From contig CAWJCL010000002.1 in NCBI GenBank assembly GCA_963841425.1, positions 682,001-746,000 of the forward strand: a DNA stretch of 64,000 bases, in the 5' to 3' direction. Origin of the DNA: DATEOR01 sp963841425. Lineage in GTDB: Bacteria > Actinomycetota > Thermoleophilia > Gaiellales > Gaiellaceae. The stretch's first letter is position 1. Every line of letters starts with the position of its first letter. Of this stretch, positions 18,165 through 27,660 are shown one piece after another. The notes below the pieces were generated by a model, which was not told where the DNA came from, searched no databases, and saw only the letters and a program-made list of their open reading frames with translations. Both the position numbers and the translations under genes were made by a program.

Positions 18165-18682
18165 CGACGGCTCCCGTCGAGGACCTGCGCGGCCTTCTGG
18201 TTCTCGAGCTCGAGCTACTGCTCGCTGTCGAGAGCCGGCTCGTGGATCTCCTGCCACAGCTCGCAGAGGACGCAACCGACGTCCAGCTCAGGAAGGGCAT
18301 CGAGCGCCACGCCGCCGAGACGCGCGAGCATGCGCGCAATCTCGAGACGACGCTGCTCGCAGTCGGCGCCGAGCCGGCCGGAGGCACGGTCCCGGAGCTG
18401 GAGGACCTGGAGCTTCGGTATCGAGAAGAGCTCCGGATGGTGTCCACTGCGGCGCCGGCGGAGCTCCGGGACCTGGCCCTCGCCGGCAACGGCGCGGCGA
18501 TCGAGCATCTCGAAATCGCCGGATACGAATCCGCGCTCCCGAAGGCCGAGCTGCTCGGGCTCGAGGAGGTCGTCGAGCTCCTCCAGGTCAACCTCGACGA
18601 CGAGCGGCGCATGCTCGACGAGGGCGAGTCCGTGTCGCACCGGCTTGCGTCGGCGCTTGCGCGTGAGCACCTGCGCGCCTGA
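18161..18682 (+). CDS. DUF892 family ferritin-like protein
   Basis: 173 residues, almost entirely helical, with repeated Glu-x-x-His patterns (RHAAETREHARNLE near 45-60 and EHLEIAGYESAL near 110) that match the YciE/YciF-type DUF892 four-helix fold. Members are stress-induced; metal binding is suggested by structures but the function is uncertain. It is translationally coupled to the MarR gene upstream, which suggests a stress-linked role. Confidence 0.8.
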   Translation: MTTAPVEDLRGLLVLELELLLAVESRLVDLLPQLAEDATDVQLRKGIERHAAETREHARNLETTLLAVGAEPAGGTVPELEDLELRYREELRMVSTAAPAELRDLALAGNGAAIEHLEIAGYESALPKAELLGLEEVVELLQVNLDDERRMLDEGESVSHRLASALAREHLRA

Positions 18683-18720
18683 CGCCGTTTTCCGGCCGCC
18701 ACAGCGGGTAGTCCAAGCCG

Positions 18721-18891
18721 ATGGCGACTATCGCCTCGCCCAGCGCGCTTTTCCTCGGGGAAGCCGGCAGGCTGCTGGCGGCGGAAGACGCAGGCAGCCG
18801 GGACGAGCGCCTCGCGGCACGTACGCCCGAGGCGCGCGCACGGCGAATCGCTGCACGCATCCAGGGGGGCATCGCCGAGGCCCACCGGTAA
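18721..18891 (+). CDS. Small hypothetical protein, 56 residues
   Basis: Open frame ATG 18721 to TAA 18889-18891, mostly Ala, Arg and Glu (for example GRLLAAEDAGSRDERLAART), with the high GC3 of the neighbouring genes. It fills the gap between DUF892 and ctaG and ends 18 bases before the ctaG start. I recognise no family. Codon bias and position support it weakly; it could be a non-coding spacer. Confidence 0.35.
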   Translation: MATIASPSALFLGEAGRLLAAEDAGSRDERLAARTPEARARRIAARIQGGIAEAHR

Positions 18892-18909
18892 CCGGAGGCA
18901 CATCCAGCG

Positions 18910-19713
18910 ATGGCCCCCACATCGTTCAGCTTCGAGCCCCTCTTCATCGCGCTCGTCGCCGCGGCCGGCGTCGCGTATGCCGCGGCCGCCCGCACCCATC
19001 GCCCTGGAAAGCTCAGGGCCGCAGTCTTCGCACTCGGGCTCTTCCTCGTCGCCGCGCCGCTCAACTCCCCGCTCGAGACGCTTGCGGCCAACTACCTCCT
19101 CCTCGCCCACCTCGCGCAGAACGCGATCGTCACCGACTGGGCGCCTCCTCTCCTCATCCTCGGCCTCTCGCCCTCGATGCGAAGCGCGCTCGCCACGCGT
19201 GGTGGCACGTTCTTTCGCGCCGCGACGACGCCCGCGCTGACACTCGCGTTCTGGCTCGCGGCCTGGTACGCCGTCCATCTGCCGCCGTTTTACGAGTGGG
19301 CGCTTCGCACCGGCTGGGGGCTGAACATCGAGCACGTCGTCCTGATCGCGGCCGGCCTCCTGTTCTGGTGGCCGCCGTTCGAGCCGGAGCCCCGCAGGCT
19401 CACGCCGCCCTTCGCCCTCGCCTACCTCGGGGTCGGCTTCGTCGCTTCTCCCTGGCTCGCGCTCGCGTACATCTTCTTCCCGCAGGCGCTCTACGGCTTC
19501 TACGAGGCGGCACCCCGGATCTGGGGGCTGTCACCCGAGACGGACCAGGTGCTTGGAGGGATGCTGATGCAGACCGAGATGGCCCTCGTCTTCATCGTTC
19601 TCATCACGCACTTCGTCCTCCGGCTCGCAGCAGAGGAAGACGCGTCGGGGAGCGCAGGGACTACGTCGCCGTACGCGCCTCGATCTCGGCCCGCCGACGG
19701 TCCGCTTCGATGA
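18910..19713 (+). CDS. ctaG: Cytochrome c oxidase assembly protein, caa3-type CtaG
   Basis: 267 residues with seven hydrophobic segments. Landmarks are PLNSPLETLAANYLLLAHLAQN, the helix with the conserved histidine typical of caa3_CtaG proteins, and HFVLRLAAEE near the end. CtaG of this type is needed for assembly of the CuA-containing oxidase. It starts at ATG 18910 with GGAGG upstream. Its 3' end overlaps that of the convergent qcrB by 53 bp, so the assembly factor faces the oxidase/bc1 operon. Confidence 0.85.
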   Translation: MAPTSFSFEPLFIALVAAAGVAYAAAARTHRPGKLRAAVFALGLFLVAAPLNSPLETLAANYLLLAHLAQNAIVTDWAPPLLILGLSPSMRSALATRGGTFFRAATTPALTLAFWLAAWYAVHLPPFYEWALRTGWGLNIEHVVLIAAGLLFWWPPFEPEPRRLTPPFALAYLGVGFVASPWLALAYIFFPQALYGFYEAAPRIWGLSPETDQVLGGMLMQTEMALVFIVLITHFVLRLAAEEDASGSAGTTSPYAPRSRPADGPLR

Positions 19714-21010
19714 GCTCCTTCTGCTGCAGCGCGCGGCAGATACGGAGCACCGCGGCGAAGACGACGACCGGCAGCAGCCAGACGAGGATCCAGTGCGCGT
19801 AGATCTGGTCGACGTAGGAGAGCCCGAACAGGACGTCGACTCGGTCGGCAGACCCTGCGACGAAGACGAGGAACACCCACGTCACGAGCGCCGAGCCGAA
19901 CGCGGTTCTCCAGGGCGCGTCCCGCGGGCGGTCGAGGAGGTTGTGGAAACCGTGGTCTCCGGTGACGCGGCGCTCGATCGTGGGCCAGAGGGCGAGGATC
20001 GCGAAGACGACCAGCGGAAACGCGGCTCCTCCCCAGAAGGGATTCGGCACGAACGTGTATCCGAAGGCGTGAGGCTCCCAGTTGGGCATGAGCCGGAGGC
20101 CGCCGATCAGCCAGCCGAGGTACCAGTCCGGCTGGGCGCCGTTCGTGGAGAGATACGTCTCGTACGGCCCCCAGAGCCAGATCGGGTTGATCTGCACGAA
20201 GCCGCCGAGGAGAAAGAGGAGCGACGTCGTGCCGAAGGCGAGGCCGAGCGACTTCGGCGTCTGCCCGGGGTACGTCGGGGTCCCGATGACCTTCCGCTCC
20301 GTCTTCCTCCGGCCTCGAAACTGGGTGTGGTGGCGCGAGGCGACGAGGAAGAGGTGCACGCCGATCAGGAGCCCGATGAGGACAGGCAGGAGCAGGACGT
20401 GGGCGATGTACATGCGTGGCCAGAAGTCCGGCGATCCCGGGAACTGGCCCCCCCAGATGAGATTGCCGAGGTTGCCGCCCACGAACGGGATCGAGAGCGC
20501 GACCGCATAGCCGATCGCAAGCCCCATCCCTGAGAGCAGGTCGTCCGCGAGCGAATAGCCGAGGTAGCCCTCGAGCAGGGCCGTGAAGAGCATGACGAGC
20601 CCGATGTAGTAGGTGAGCTCGCGCGGCTTGCGAAACGCGCCCGTGAAGAAGATGCGCAGCATGTGCAGGACGACCGCGGCGATGAAGACGTTGGCCGCCC
20701 AGTGATGCGTCTGCCTGATCAAGAGTCCCGCCTTCACCTCGAGCGAGAGGTGCACGACGGACTGGTACGCCTTGCTCATCTCGACGCCGTGCAGAGGCGC
20801 ATACGGGCCGTGATAGACGACGGTCTCCGTGCTCGGCACGAAGAAGAGCGTCAGGTAGACCCCTGTGGCGACGAGGACGATGAACGAGTAGAGGGCAACC
20901 TCCCCGAGCAAGAAGGACCAGTGGTCGGGGAAGACGTAGCGCAGTGCCTTCTTGACGAACGGCGCCGTGCCCGTGCGCTCGTCGAGGAAGACGACGGCGC
21001 GGCGGATCAT
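19661..21010 (-). CDS. qcrB: Cytochrome bc1 complex cytochrome b subunit
   Basis: 449 residues. Haem b ligands are in the helices around HHWAANVFIAAVVLHMLRIF, and a second His pair is near GVHLFLVASRHH; the Qo-site stretch is PDWYLGW. The C-terminal domain is fused, as usual in actinobacterial QcrB. It oxidises menaquinol together with QcrA and passes electrons to QcrC. Its ATG overlaps the stop of qcrA as ATGA. It is the last gene of the formate dehydrogenase/oxidase/bc1 operon. Confidence 0.95.
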   Translation of the reverse strand: MIRRAVVFLDERTGTAPFVKKALRYVFPDHWSFLLGEVALYSFIVLVATGVYLTLFFVPSTETVVYHGPYAPLHGVEMSKAYQSVVHLSLEVKAGLLIRQTHHWAANVFIAAVVLHMLRIFFTGAFRKPRELTYYIGLVMLFTALLEGYLGYSLADDLLSGMGLAIGYAVALSIPFVGGNLGNLIWGGQFPGSPDFWPRMYIAHVLLLPVLIGLLIGVHLFLVASRHHTQFRGRRKTERKVIGTPTYPGQTPKSLGLAFGTTSLLFLLGGFVQINPIWLWGPYETYLSTNGAQPDWYLGWLIGGLRLMPNWEPHAFGYTFVPNPFWGGAAFPLVVFAILALWPTIERRVTGDHGFHNLLDRPRDAPWRTAFGSALVTWVFLVFVAGSADRVDVLFGLSYVDQIYAHWILVWLLPVVVFAAVLRICRALQQKELIEADRRRAEIEARTAT

Positions 21011-21987
21011 GTCGGCTTCCTCAGCCGGGAGCCCCACCAGCTCGGCCCCGGCGCCTGGGAGAAGTTCCCGCCCGCCTGGAGCTCTCCGCCCGCCGCGACG
21101 ATGAGCGGCAGCTGTGGCAGGGGCCGGCCCGCCGGGCCGAACTCGACGGTGCCCCCCGTCGCCGGGTTGAACGTCGAGTAATGGCACGGGCACACGAGCG
21201 CGGGCCCAGGTGCCGTGGGCTCGAAGAGGGGCGTGCGATAGAGGGAGATCGCACATCCGGCATGGGTGCAGATCTTCGAGTACGCGACGATGCCCTCGGG
21301 CGCCCAGAGCTCACGGCCGGATGGGAGCTCGAGCGCCGCGGGATCGAGTCGCACGACCACGAGCGGAGCCGCGACCGTGTCCCGCTCGGCGCCTTCCGGG
21401 AAGGCCGTGTAGAACGTGCCCTCCTCGATGTCGTCGGCGAGCAGGGGCCTGCCCCGCTCGTCGACGAGCCGGCGTCCGCGGCTCCACGGCGTCTCGTAGT
21501 ACGGAGACATGTCGAAGACGGGGCCGAGCGAGACGGCCGGTGTCACGAGGGCGATGCCGACCGCAGCCCCGGCCGCGCCGGCTGCGAGCCCGAGCAGGCG
21601 CTTCCGCGTGATTCGATCAGTGCTCTCTTCGAGGATCCCGGCGAGCGCCTCCTCGTCGTGGATGCTCGGCTGCGCGTATTCCTCCTCGAGCTCCTCCTCC
21701 GGGGAGACACGCTTCGCGAGCACGATCATCGCCGCGGCGAGGAAGGCGAACGTGAGGGCGAGCGAGGCGCCGAGGAGCTGCGTCTGGCGCGGCAGGCGGT
21801 CGAGGGCATACAGAATCGGGAAGGCGACCGCGGACAGGGCGGCAAGGAGAAGGAGGGCGATCGCCGCGAGCTCGCTCCCCGGGTTTCGCGGCCCCGGCGC
21901 AACCAAGCGCTCGCGCTCCTCGCGCGGCCGGCCGCGGCCGAGGAGGAGCACGGAGAAGGCGACAAGCCATTTCCGCAGGCGGCTCAC
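21007..21987 (-). CDS. qcrA: Cytochrome bc1 complex Rieske iron-sulfur subunit
   Basis: 326 residues from GTG at 21987, which overlaps the qcrC stop as GTGA. Three hydrophobic segments lie near the N-terminus (about 10-25, 50-70, 75-95), with another before the soluble domain, as in actinobacterial QcrA. The Rieske 2Fe-2S ligands are CTHAGC and CPCHYS in the C-terminal third. It takes electrons from menaquinol and hands them to the di-haem QcrC. Confidence 0.95.
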   Translation of the reverse strand: MSRLRKWLVAFSVLLLGRGRPREERERLVAPGPRNPGSELAAIALLLLAALSAVAFPILYALDRLPRQTQLLGASLALTFAFLAAAMIVLAKRVSPEEELEEEYAQPSIHDEEALAGILEESTDRITRKRLLGLAAGAAGAAVGIALVTPAVSLGPVFDMSPYYETPWSRGRRLVDERGRPLLADDIEEGTFYTAFPEGAERDTVAAPLVVVRLDPAALELPSGRELWAPEGIVAYSKICTHAGCAISLYRTPLFEPTAPGPALVCPCHYSTFNPATGGTVEFGPAGRPLPQLPLIVAAGGELQAGGNFSQAPGPSWWGSRLRKPT

Positions 21988-22817
21988 GAGCGCAACCTCG
22001 TCCCGATGACTCCGCAGAGCGCCACGAGGATGACAGCCGCCAGGAGCCACGTCACCATGCCCTCGGGTACGGGGCCGAGGTGTCCGATCCCCCAGCCACC
22101 CTCGTCGTGCGGGTTCTTCGACGCCTGAACGTAGGCGATGATCGCGTTCAGCTCGCGATCCGAGATCTGCTTCGTCGAGAAGGCGGGCATCACGTAGGGG
22201 CCGATGCGAACCGCCTCGGCGATCTGCGTCACGGTGGCGTCCTCGAGCGGCGGCGCCACCGCTCCCGTCACGAACCCACCCTCGGCGACGACCTGGTGGC
22301 AGCCGGCGCAGTGCCGGGTGAAGAGCTGGAGGCCTTTCGAGACGTCAGCTTGCTCCGGTGCAGGGTCCGGTACAGCCGGCCCGGTCCCGAGGGACGCGAC
22401 GTGCTGGATGAGCGCGTCGAGCTCCCGGTCGGTGAAGAGGACGCGGCTTCGCCGAGGCTGCTCCTCGGGCCGTCCAAGCGGCATGTAGCCCGTGCGCAGG
22501 TAGAAGTCGGCCGCCCGCGCCCCGACGCCGACGAGGGAAGGCCCGAGCCCGGTGATCGCGCCCGCGCCCCGCTGGGGACTGGCCTCCGTCACGCCCTCCC
22601 CAATCGAGCCGTGACAGCTTGCACAGTTCCCTGCGAAGAGCTGCCGTCCGAGCTCCTCCGTCGAGAGCGACTGCTCGTCGTCCGGACGCACGATCCCCAC
22701 GGGCGGCTGCGCGGCGGCAGGAAGCGGCACGGAGACGACCAGCACGGCGAGGGAAACGGCCACGCCTACGATCGCGGCGCGGCACAGGCGTACGCCCGGT
22801 CTCACGACTGCACGCAT
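21984..22817 (-). CDS. qcrC: Di-haem cytochrome c subunit of the bc1 complex
   Basis: 277 residues from ATG at 22817, overlapping the upstream gene by 16 bp. A signal-anchor segment (about 14-36) ends in AAAQ, followed by two cytochrome c domains with CASCHG (near 70) and CAGCHQ (near 170), then a C-terminal TM helix (about 250-272). This tandem di-haem layout with no separate cytochrome c is the actinobacterial type that transfers electrons directly to the oxidase. Confidence 0.92.
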   Translation of the reverse strand: MRAVVRPGVRLCRAAIVGVAVSLAVLVVSVPLPAAAQPPVGIVRPDDEQSLSTEELGRQLFAGNCASCHGSIGEGVTEASPQRGAGAITGLGPSLVGVGARAADFYLRTGYMPLGRPEEQPRRSRVLFTDRELDALIQHVASLGTGPAVPDPAPEQADVSKGLQLFTRHCAGCHQVVAEGGFVTGAVAPPLEDATVTQIAEAVRIGPYVMPAFSTKQISDRELNAIIAYVQASKNPHDEGGWGIGHLGPVPEGMVTWLLAAVILVALCGVIGTRLRS

Positions 22818-23182
22818 TGCGGCAACACCGTCGCACCGAGACCGGCCAGCAGGATCATGAAGAGGAAGAGCGGGCCGAGGATGAGGCCGAGCGTGGCGAG
22901 AAAGTGCATCCGCCCGACCGGCGGTGCGTTGTCCTCGGTCCGCGTCGCGACCCACATGACCACCGCTGCCGCGAGCGCTCCTGCCGCAACGAGGCCCGTG
23001 GAGACCGTGAGCGCGAGCGCCCAGACGTTCGGGTCGACGGAGTGCCGGGCGCCGAAGTCGCTGCACGCCGCAGTGCTCGCGCCGAAGCCGACGACGTGCA
23101 ATCCGGCCCAGGCGAGCGGCGCGCCGAGCACCCCGAACCAGAGGAGGACGCTCGAGACGGCGGTGGGGCGGCGAAGCGTCAT
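22802..23182 (-). CDS. Hypothetical three-helix membrane protein in the oxidase operon
   Basis: 126 residues with TM segments near 9-30, 52-77 and 92-115. The first half holds a conserved-looking LHVVGFGASTAACS stretch with Cys and His. Its ATG overlaps the ctaE stop as ATGA and its end overlaps the start of qcrC by 16 bp. Position between oxidase and bc1 genes suggests a supernumerary subunit or assembly factor. I do not recognise a named family. Confidence 0.75.
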   Translation of the reverse strand: MTLRRPTAVSSVLLWFGVLGAPLAWAGLHVVGFGASTAACSDFGARHSVDPNVWALALTVSTGLVAAGALAAAVVMWVATRTEDNAPPVGRMHFLATLGLILGPLFLFMILLAGLGATVLPQCVQS

Positions 23183-23799
23183 GCGGCGGCCGAGAGGATC
23201 GTTCCGACGACGAGGAGTGTCATCAGGTTGGCGAAGTACCAGTACCAGGCGATCGAGCGCACCGCCACGACCCGGTAGTTCGTGAGCCCGCCGAGGAGCC
23301 GCGCGAGCAACCAGACGTTCAAGAGCATCCCGATGAAGACGTGCGCGTGGTCGGCTCCGAGCAGCGTGTAGTAGATCGACCCGTAGGCGTTGTCCTCCGG
23401 GCGGAAGTCCGAAAGGTCGCTCGAGAACGAGTGCATCCCGTAGGCGAAGTAGCCGGTCTGGACGACGAGCGCGAGGAAGATCGCGACCCAGGCGACGCGG
23501 ACGCGGCCGGCCTGCGCCGAGACTGACGCGATCAGCATCGGCACGCTCGTGAGCGCGAGGACGCCGGCGAGGACGAGCGGGACGGCGACGTCCGGCGGCT
23601 CGATGCCGCCGAGCGGCCAGTCGGCGCTCTGGAAGCGGAGATAGAAGTACGACGCGATCAGGCAGCCGAACAGGGCGCCCTCGGTCGCGATCAGGAGGTA
23701 GATACCCCAGAGGCCGCTCGGAAGCGACGCCCGACGCGCCGTGACCCGCGCAGCGTCGCGGGCGCTCGTCGCCTCCATCCTGTGCGGCAGGCCGCTCAT
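23179..23799 (-). CDS. ctaE: Cytochrome c oxidase subunit III
   Basis: 206 residues with five hydrophobic segments. GLWGIYLLIATEGALFGCL near the N-terminus and LGADHAHVFIGMLLNVWLL near 155 are typical of haem-copper oxidase subunit III. This is the shorter five-helix type without the two N-terminal helices of the seven-helix form. The start overlaps the ctaD stop as ATGA. Confidence 0.9.
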   Translation of the reverse strand: MSGLPHRMEATSARDAARVTARRASLPSGLWGIYLLIATEGALFGCLIASYFYLRFQSADWPLGGIEPPDVAVPLVLAGVLALTSVPMLIASVSAQAGRVRVAWVAIFLALVVQTGYFAYGMHSFSSDLSDFRPEDNAYGSIYYTLLGADHAHVFIGMLLNVWLLARLLGGLTNYRVVAVRSIAWYWYFANLMTLLVVGTILSAAA

Positions 23800-25703
23800 G
23801 CCTCTTGCGGCTCCTTCCAATGCCAGGCCCCGAGCACGAGGAACGAGAGCGCGAGGAAGCCGGAGGCCGCCACGTAGTGCTCGGTGAGGACGAGCGCGAA
23901 GAGACCGGCGAGGGCAGCGGCGAGAGCGATGGGCGCCCAGGACTCCGAGGGCATCTCCAGGACCTCGTCGAGCTCGGCGTCGAGAACCGTCGTGGCGGTC
24001 GTCTCGTGCCCCTCCTCGAGGGTCAGGACCCCCGACTCGAGCCGGCGCAGGTCCTCCTCCCGATCCTCCACGTCCCACATCGCGTACGGGCTCGAGACCG
24101 TGGGAATGACGGCGTAGTTGTACTCGGGCGGCGGCGAGGTCGTCGACCACTCGAGCGTGTCGCCGCCCCACGGGTCGTTGCCCGCCGGTCGCCCGCGGAA
24201 GCGGCTGACGCCGAGATTGACGAGGACGAGCAGGAGGCCGGCTCCGAGCAGGTACGACCCGATCGTCTCGGCGAGGTTGTAGCCCGACCAGCCGAGCCCG
24301 CCCGGGTACGTGTAGACGCGCCTGGGCATCCCGAGGAGCCCGACGATGTGCATCGGGAAGAACGTGAGCGCGGCGCCTGCAAACGAGAGCCAGAAGGACG
24401 CCTGTCCGACTCCCTCGTGGTACATGCGCCCGGTGACCTTCGGGAACCAGTAGTACATCCCGCCGAGAAGCGGGAACATCGCCGCCCCGAAAATGACGAA
24501 GTGGAAGTGGGCGACGACGAAGTACGTGTCGGTCGCCTGCTGGTCGAACGGGATCGCGGCGAACATGATCCCTGAGAGCCCGCCCACGATGAAGAAGACG
24601 ATGAACCCGACGATCCAGAGGAGCGGCGTCGCGAAGCGGGGCCGGCCGGTGACGAGTGTCGTGATCCAGGCGAAGAGCTGGATCGCGCTCGGTATGACGA
24701 TGATGAGGCTCGCCGCCGCGAAGTAGACCGTCGTCACCGTCGCAAGCCCGACGGCGAACATGTGGTGCGCCCAGACGCCGAAGCCGATGAAGGCGACGAG
24801 GATCTCGGCGATCGCAACGAAGGGATAGGCGACCATTTTCCGCCGGGCGAAGGTGGGGATGATCGAGGTTGCGATGCCGAAGGCGGGCAAGATGATGATG
24901 TAGACCTCGGGGTGCCCGAAGATCCAGAAGAGGTGTTGCCAGAGCAGCGGCTCGCCTCCGAGCGCGATGTCGTAGAAGTGGAAGCCGGCAAGGCGGTCGA
25001 GCTCGAGGAAGACGAGCGCCGTGTTCAGGGGCGGCAGCGCGAACACGAGCGCGAACGAGACGGCGAGGAAGGCGTAGCAGAAGAGCGGCATGCGGTTCAG
25101 CGACATGCCCGGAGCGCGCAGCTTGAAGATCGTGACGATGAAGTTGATCGCGGCGATCGTGGTCGAGATCCCGACGAAGATGAGACCGAGTGCGTAGAAG
25201 TCGATCCCGATGGTGGGCGAGAACTCCTTCGACGCGAGCGGGACGTAGTCGAACCAACCCGCGTCCGGGGCGCTGCCGATGAAGAGCCCCGTGTAGACGA
25301 AGATCCCGGCGGCGACGAAGATCCAGTAGCTGGCCGCGTTCATCCGCGGGAAGGCCATGTCCCGCGCCCCGATCATGAGCGGGAGCAAGTAGTTGCCGAA
25401 CGCGCCTGTGGACATCGGCACGACGACGAGGAAGATCATCGTGACGCCGTGCATCGTGAAGAGCTGGTTGTAGGCGTCGGGGGAGAGGACGCCTTCGTTC
25501 GGCCCGATGAGCTGCGTCCGCATGAGCAGCGCCTCCACCCCGCCCGCGCCGAAGAAGAGGAGCGTGGTGAAGAAGTAGAGGATGCCGATCCGCTTGTGGT
25601 CGGTCGTCGTCAGCCAGCCGACGAGGCCGGATGGCTCCTTCCAGGTGCGCTCGAGACGGCCGATCCGGCGCTGCGCGGCTGGTGTCGAGACGCCGATCGC
25701 CAT
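23796..25703 (-). CDS. ctaD: Cytochrome c oxidase subunit I with subunit IV-like C-terminal extension
   Basis: 635 residues. The core has twelve TM helices with WIFGHPEVYIIILPAFG (CuB His and the cross-linked Tyr), WAHHMF (CuB His-His) and VAHFHFVIFGAA (haem ligands), so it is an A-type haem-copper oxidase. After about residue 540 an acidic linker leads to two extra hydrophobic segments (about 590-630), resembling a fused subunit IV. The ATG overlaps the ctaC stop as TGATG. Confidence 0.95.
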   Translation of the reverse strand: MAIGVSTPAAQRRIGRLERTWKEPSGLVGWLTTTDHKRIGILYFFTTLLFFGAGGVEALLMRTQLIGPNEGVLSPDAYNQLFTMHGVTMIFLVVVPMSTGAFGNYLLPLMIGARDMAFPRMNAASYWIFVAAGIFVYTGLFIGSAPDAGWFDYVPLASKEFSPTIGIDFYALGLIFVGISTTIAAINFIVTIFKLRAPGMSLNRMPLFCYAFLAVSFALVFALPPLNTALVFLELDRLAGFHFYDIALGGEPLLWQHLFWIFGHPEVYIIILPAFGIATSIIPTFARRKMVAYPFVAIAEILVAFIGFGVWAHHMFAVGLATVTTVYFAAASLIIVIPSAIQLFAWITTLVTGRPRFATPLLWIVGFIVFFIVGGLSGIMFAAIPFDQQATDTYFVVAHFHFVIFGAAMFPLLGGMYYWFPKVTGRMYHEGVGQASFWLSFAGAALTFFPMHIVGLLGMPRRVYTYPGGLGWSGYNLAETIGSYLLGAGLLLVLVNLGVSRFRGRPAGNDPWGGDTLEWSTTSPPPEYNYAVIPTVSSPYAMWDVEDREEDLRRLESGVLTLEEGHETTATTVLDAELDEVLEMPSESWAPIALAAALAGLFALVLTEHYVAASGFLALSFLVLGAWHWKEPQEA

Positions 25704-26731
25704 CAGTGCTCGAACTTCAGGCTGTCGACGTACTGCAGGAGGGCCTGGAAGTCGGGGCCGGAGAGGTTCAGCCCCGGCATCTTGTTGCCCGGCTTGACGT
25801 GCTGCGGATCGAGGATCCAGCCCGCAAGGTATCCGGTGCGGTTCGGGATCGTCGCGGCGGCGAGGGTCGTGCGCTCGGCGACGTGCGTCAGGTCGGGCCC
25901 GATCTTGCCGCCGGCCTCGGTGCCCCGGATCGTGTGGCAGTCGGCGCACGCGTTCGAGAGGAAGACGTCCTGGCCCTTGCCCTCCTCTGCCGTTTGCGGT
26001 GCCGGGGCGGGCGCCGCCTCGTTCGCGAGCCACGCGCGGAACTGGTCGGGCGGCTCGGCGAACACCCACATCGCCATGTGTGCGTGCTGGAGGCCGCAGA
26101 ACTCGGCGCACTGCCCGCGGTAACGGCCGGGGTGGTCGGCATAGAGGAGGATCCGGTTCTCCTGGCCCGGGATCAGGTCGATCTTGCGGTTCAGCCTCGG
26201 CGCCCAGAAGCTATGGATGACGTCTGCGGTTGTGCCGACGAGGTTGATGCGGGTGCCCGTGGGGATGTGCAGCTCGTTCGCCGTGACCGCGTCCGTGCCC
26301 GGGTAGCGGAACTCCCACCACCACTGGTGCCCGACCACCTCGATCGTCATCTGCGTGGAGGACGGGCTCGGCGCGTCGGTTCGCTGGATCACGTAGACGT
26401 TCGAAGCCGTGAAGAGCCCCGCCAGCGTGACGACCGGGATGGCAATGCCGAAGACGACGACGAGGACGGTGGCGAGACCCTCGCGCTCGCCGAAGAGCGG
26501 AAGCCCGGTTCGCCGCCGCCGGATGTAGGCGAGGAACAGGAAGGCCACCGCGCCGGCAAAGACGACTGCGGAGCCGCCGAGCATCCACCACCAGAGCGAT
26601 GCGATGTCGCGCGCCGGGTGAGAAACGGGGTCGAGAACGGATTGCTGGTCGTTTTCGCAGCCGGAGAAGACGAGCAGCGTGAGAGTAGCGAGGGCGGCGA
26701 CCCCACCCCACTGCCGCTTCGTTCGCCTCAA
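25703..26731 (-). CDS. ctaC: Cytochrome c oxidase subunit II with fused cytochrome c domain
   Basis: 342 residues from TTG at 26731, which overlaps the nrfD stop as TTGA; a GTG at 26743 would add four residues. A lipoprotein signal (LLVFSGC) is followed by two TM helices, the CuA cupredoxin domain with VGHQWWWEFRYP and CAEFCGLQHAHM, and a C-terminal cytochrome c with CADCHT. This marks a caa3-type oxidase that can accept electrons directly from QcrC or from its own haem c. Confidence 0.93.
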   Translation of the reverse strand: MRRTKRQWGGVAALATLTLLVFSGCENDQQSVLDPVSHPARDIASLWWWMLGGSAVVFAGAVAFLFLAYIRRRRTGLPLFGEREGLATVLVVVFGIAIPVVTLAGLFTASNVYVIQRTDAPSPSSTQMTIEVVGHQWWWEFRYPGTDAVTANELHIPTGTRINLVGTTADVIHSFWAPRLNRKIDLIPGQENRILLYADHPGRYRGQCAEFCGLQHAHMAMWVFAEPPDQFRAWLANEAAPAPAPQTAEEGKGQDVFLSNACADCHTIRGTEAGGKIGPDLTHVAERTTLAAATIPNRTGYLAGWILDPQHVKPGNKMPGLNLSGPDFQALLQYVDSLKFEH

Positions 26732-27660
26732 TCCTGGGCGCACTCCAACCGCCGACGCTGGGGGGTGACGGTGTAGCGGGGGTCGCGCGCCGACTGAAAG
26801 CCCGCCTTGTAGACGGCCCACCGAAGGAAGAACCCGCCGGCGAGGGTCAGCGCGCCGCCTGCGGCGGCCCCGGCGCGCCGTCGGCCTGCGAGCAACGTGA
26901 CAGCCGATCCGGTGACGCTGAGCGCCTTTGCAGCCTTGGCGAGGCGTCCCGCGGTGCCCTCGTGATACGGCTCTCCCACGAAGCCCAGCCGGTGCTCCAT
27001 GACCTGCATCGAGGTGCCCTCCATGACGGCGCCGATGAGGAGAAGTCGGCGGGCGGGCCCGGCGTTTTCCGGCGGAACGACCAGCATGGCCGCGGCGCCG
27101 GCGGTCGCGGCCGAGCTGCCCGCGAAGACGAAGGGGAGCTCCTTGCGGCCCTCGTGCCAGACCGGCACCGCGGTGTCGGCGACGAGTGCGGCCGTGTAGG
27201 TGGAGAGAATCGGTCCGAGGAGCGCGCTCGCGATCTCGCCGAGGAGGCGGATGCGGGGCAAGATGCCGAGGAGCTCGCACGCCGCGGAGACGCCGTTCGC
27301 CGTTCCGCTCGCCCCGAGAACCCAGCTGCCGACGCTCATCGGCGACGTGACCTTGAACACGCGGAACATATTGAGGAACCGCTCGGGGCGGCCGAGGTCG
27401 GAGACGAGGAGCGCCGGGCTGACCACGTCTCCGGCGACGCCGATCAGAAGCGTGGCGCGGGCGAGGCGCTGGTTTCCCCCCGCGCGGGCGATGAGCGAGA
27501 GGAGCGACGAGGCGCCCGCGATTCCGCCGGTGAAGAAGTACGCCGGAATCTCCCACGTCCACACCGGCTCCTTGATGATCGGCCGGCCGTAGTAGGAATC
27601 CATCTCGGTCCCCGTGCGGGTGGCCGAGGCCGCGGGCTTCTCGGACTCGCGAATCGTCAT
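26728..27660 (-). CDS. nrfD: NrfD/PsrC-like membrane subunit of formate dehydrogenase
   Basis: 310 residues. An N-terminal tail is followed by about eight hydrophobic segments; landmarks are WTWEIPAYFFTGGIAGASS near the start and VSDLGRPERFLNMFRVFK, the NrfD signature. NrfD proteins carry electrons from an iron-sulfur subunit to the quinone pool without haem. The start overlaps the fdhB stop as ATGA. It should hand formate-derived electrons to menaquinone, the substrate of the bc1 complex encoded downstream. Confidence 0.88.
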   Translation of the reverse strand: MTIRESEKPAASATRTGTEMDSYYGRPIIKEPVWTWEIPAYFFTGGIAGASSLLSLIARAGGNQRLARATLLIGVAGDVVSPALLVSDLGRPERFLNMFRVFKVTSPMSVGSWVLGASGTANGVSAACELLGILPRIRLLGEIASALLGPILSTYTAALVADTAVPVWHEGRKELPFVFAGSSAATAGAAAMLVVPPENAGPARRLLLIGAVMEGTSMQVMEHRLGFVGEPYHEGTAGRLAKAAKALSVTGSAVTLLAGRRRAGAAAGGALTLAGGFFLRWAVYKAGFQSARDPRYTVTPQRRRLECAQD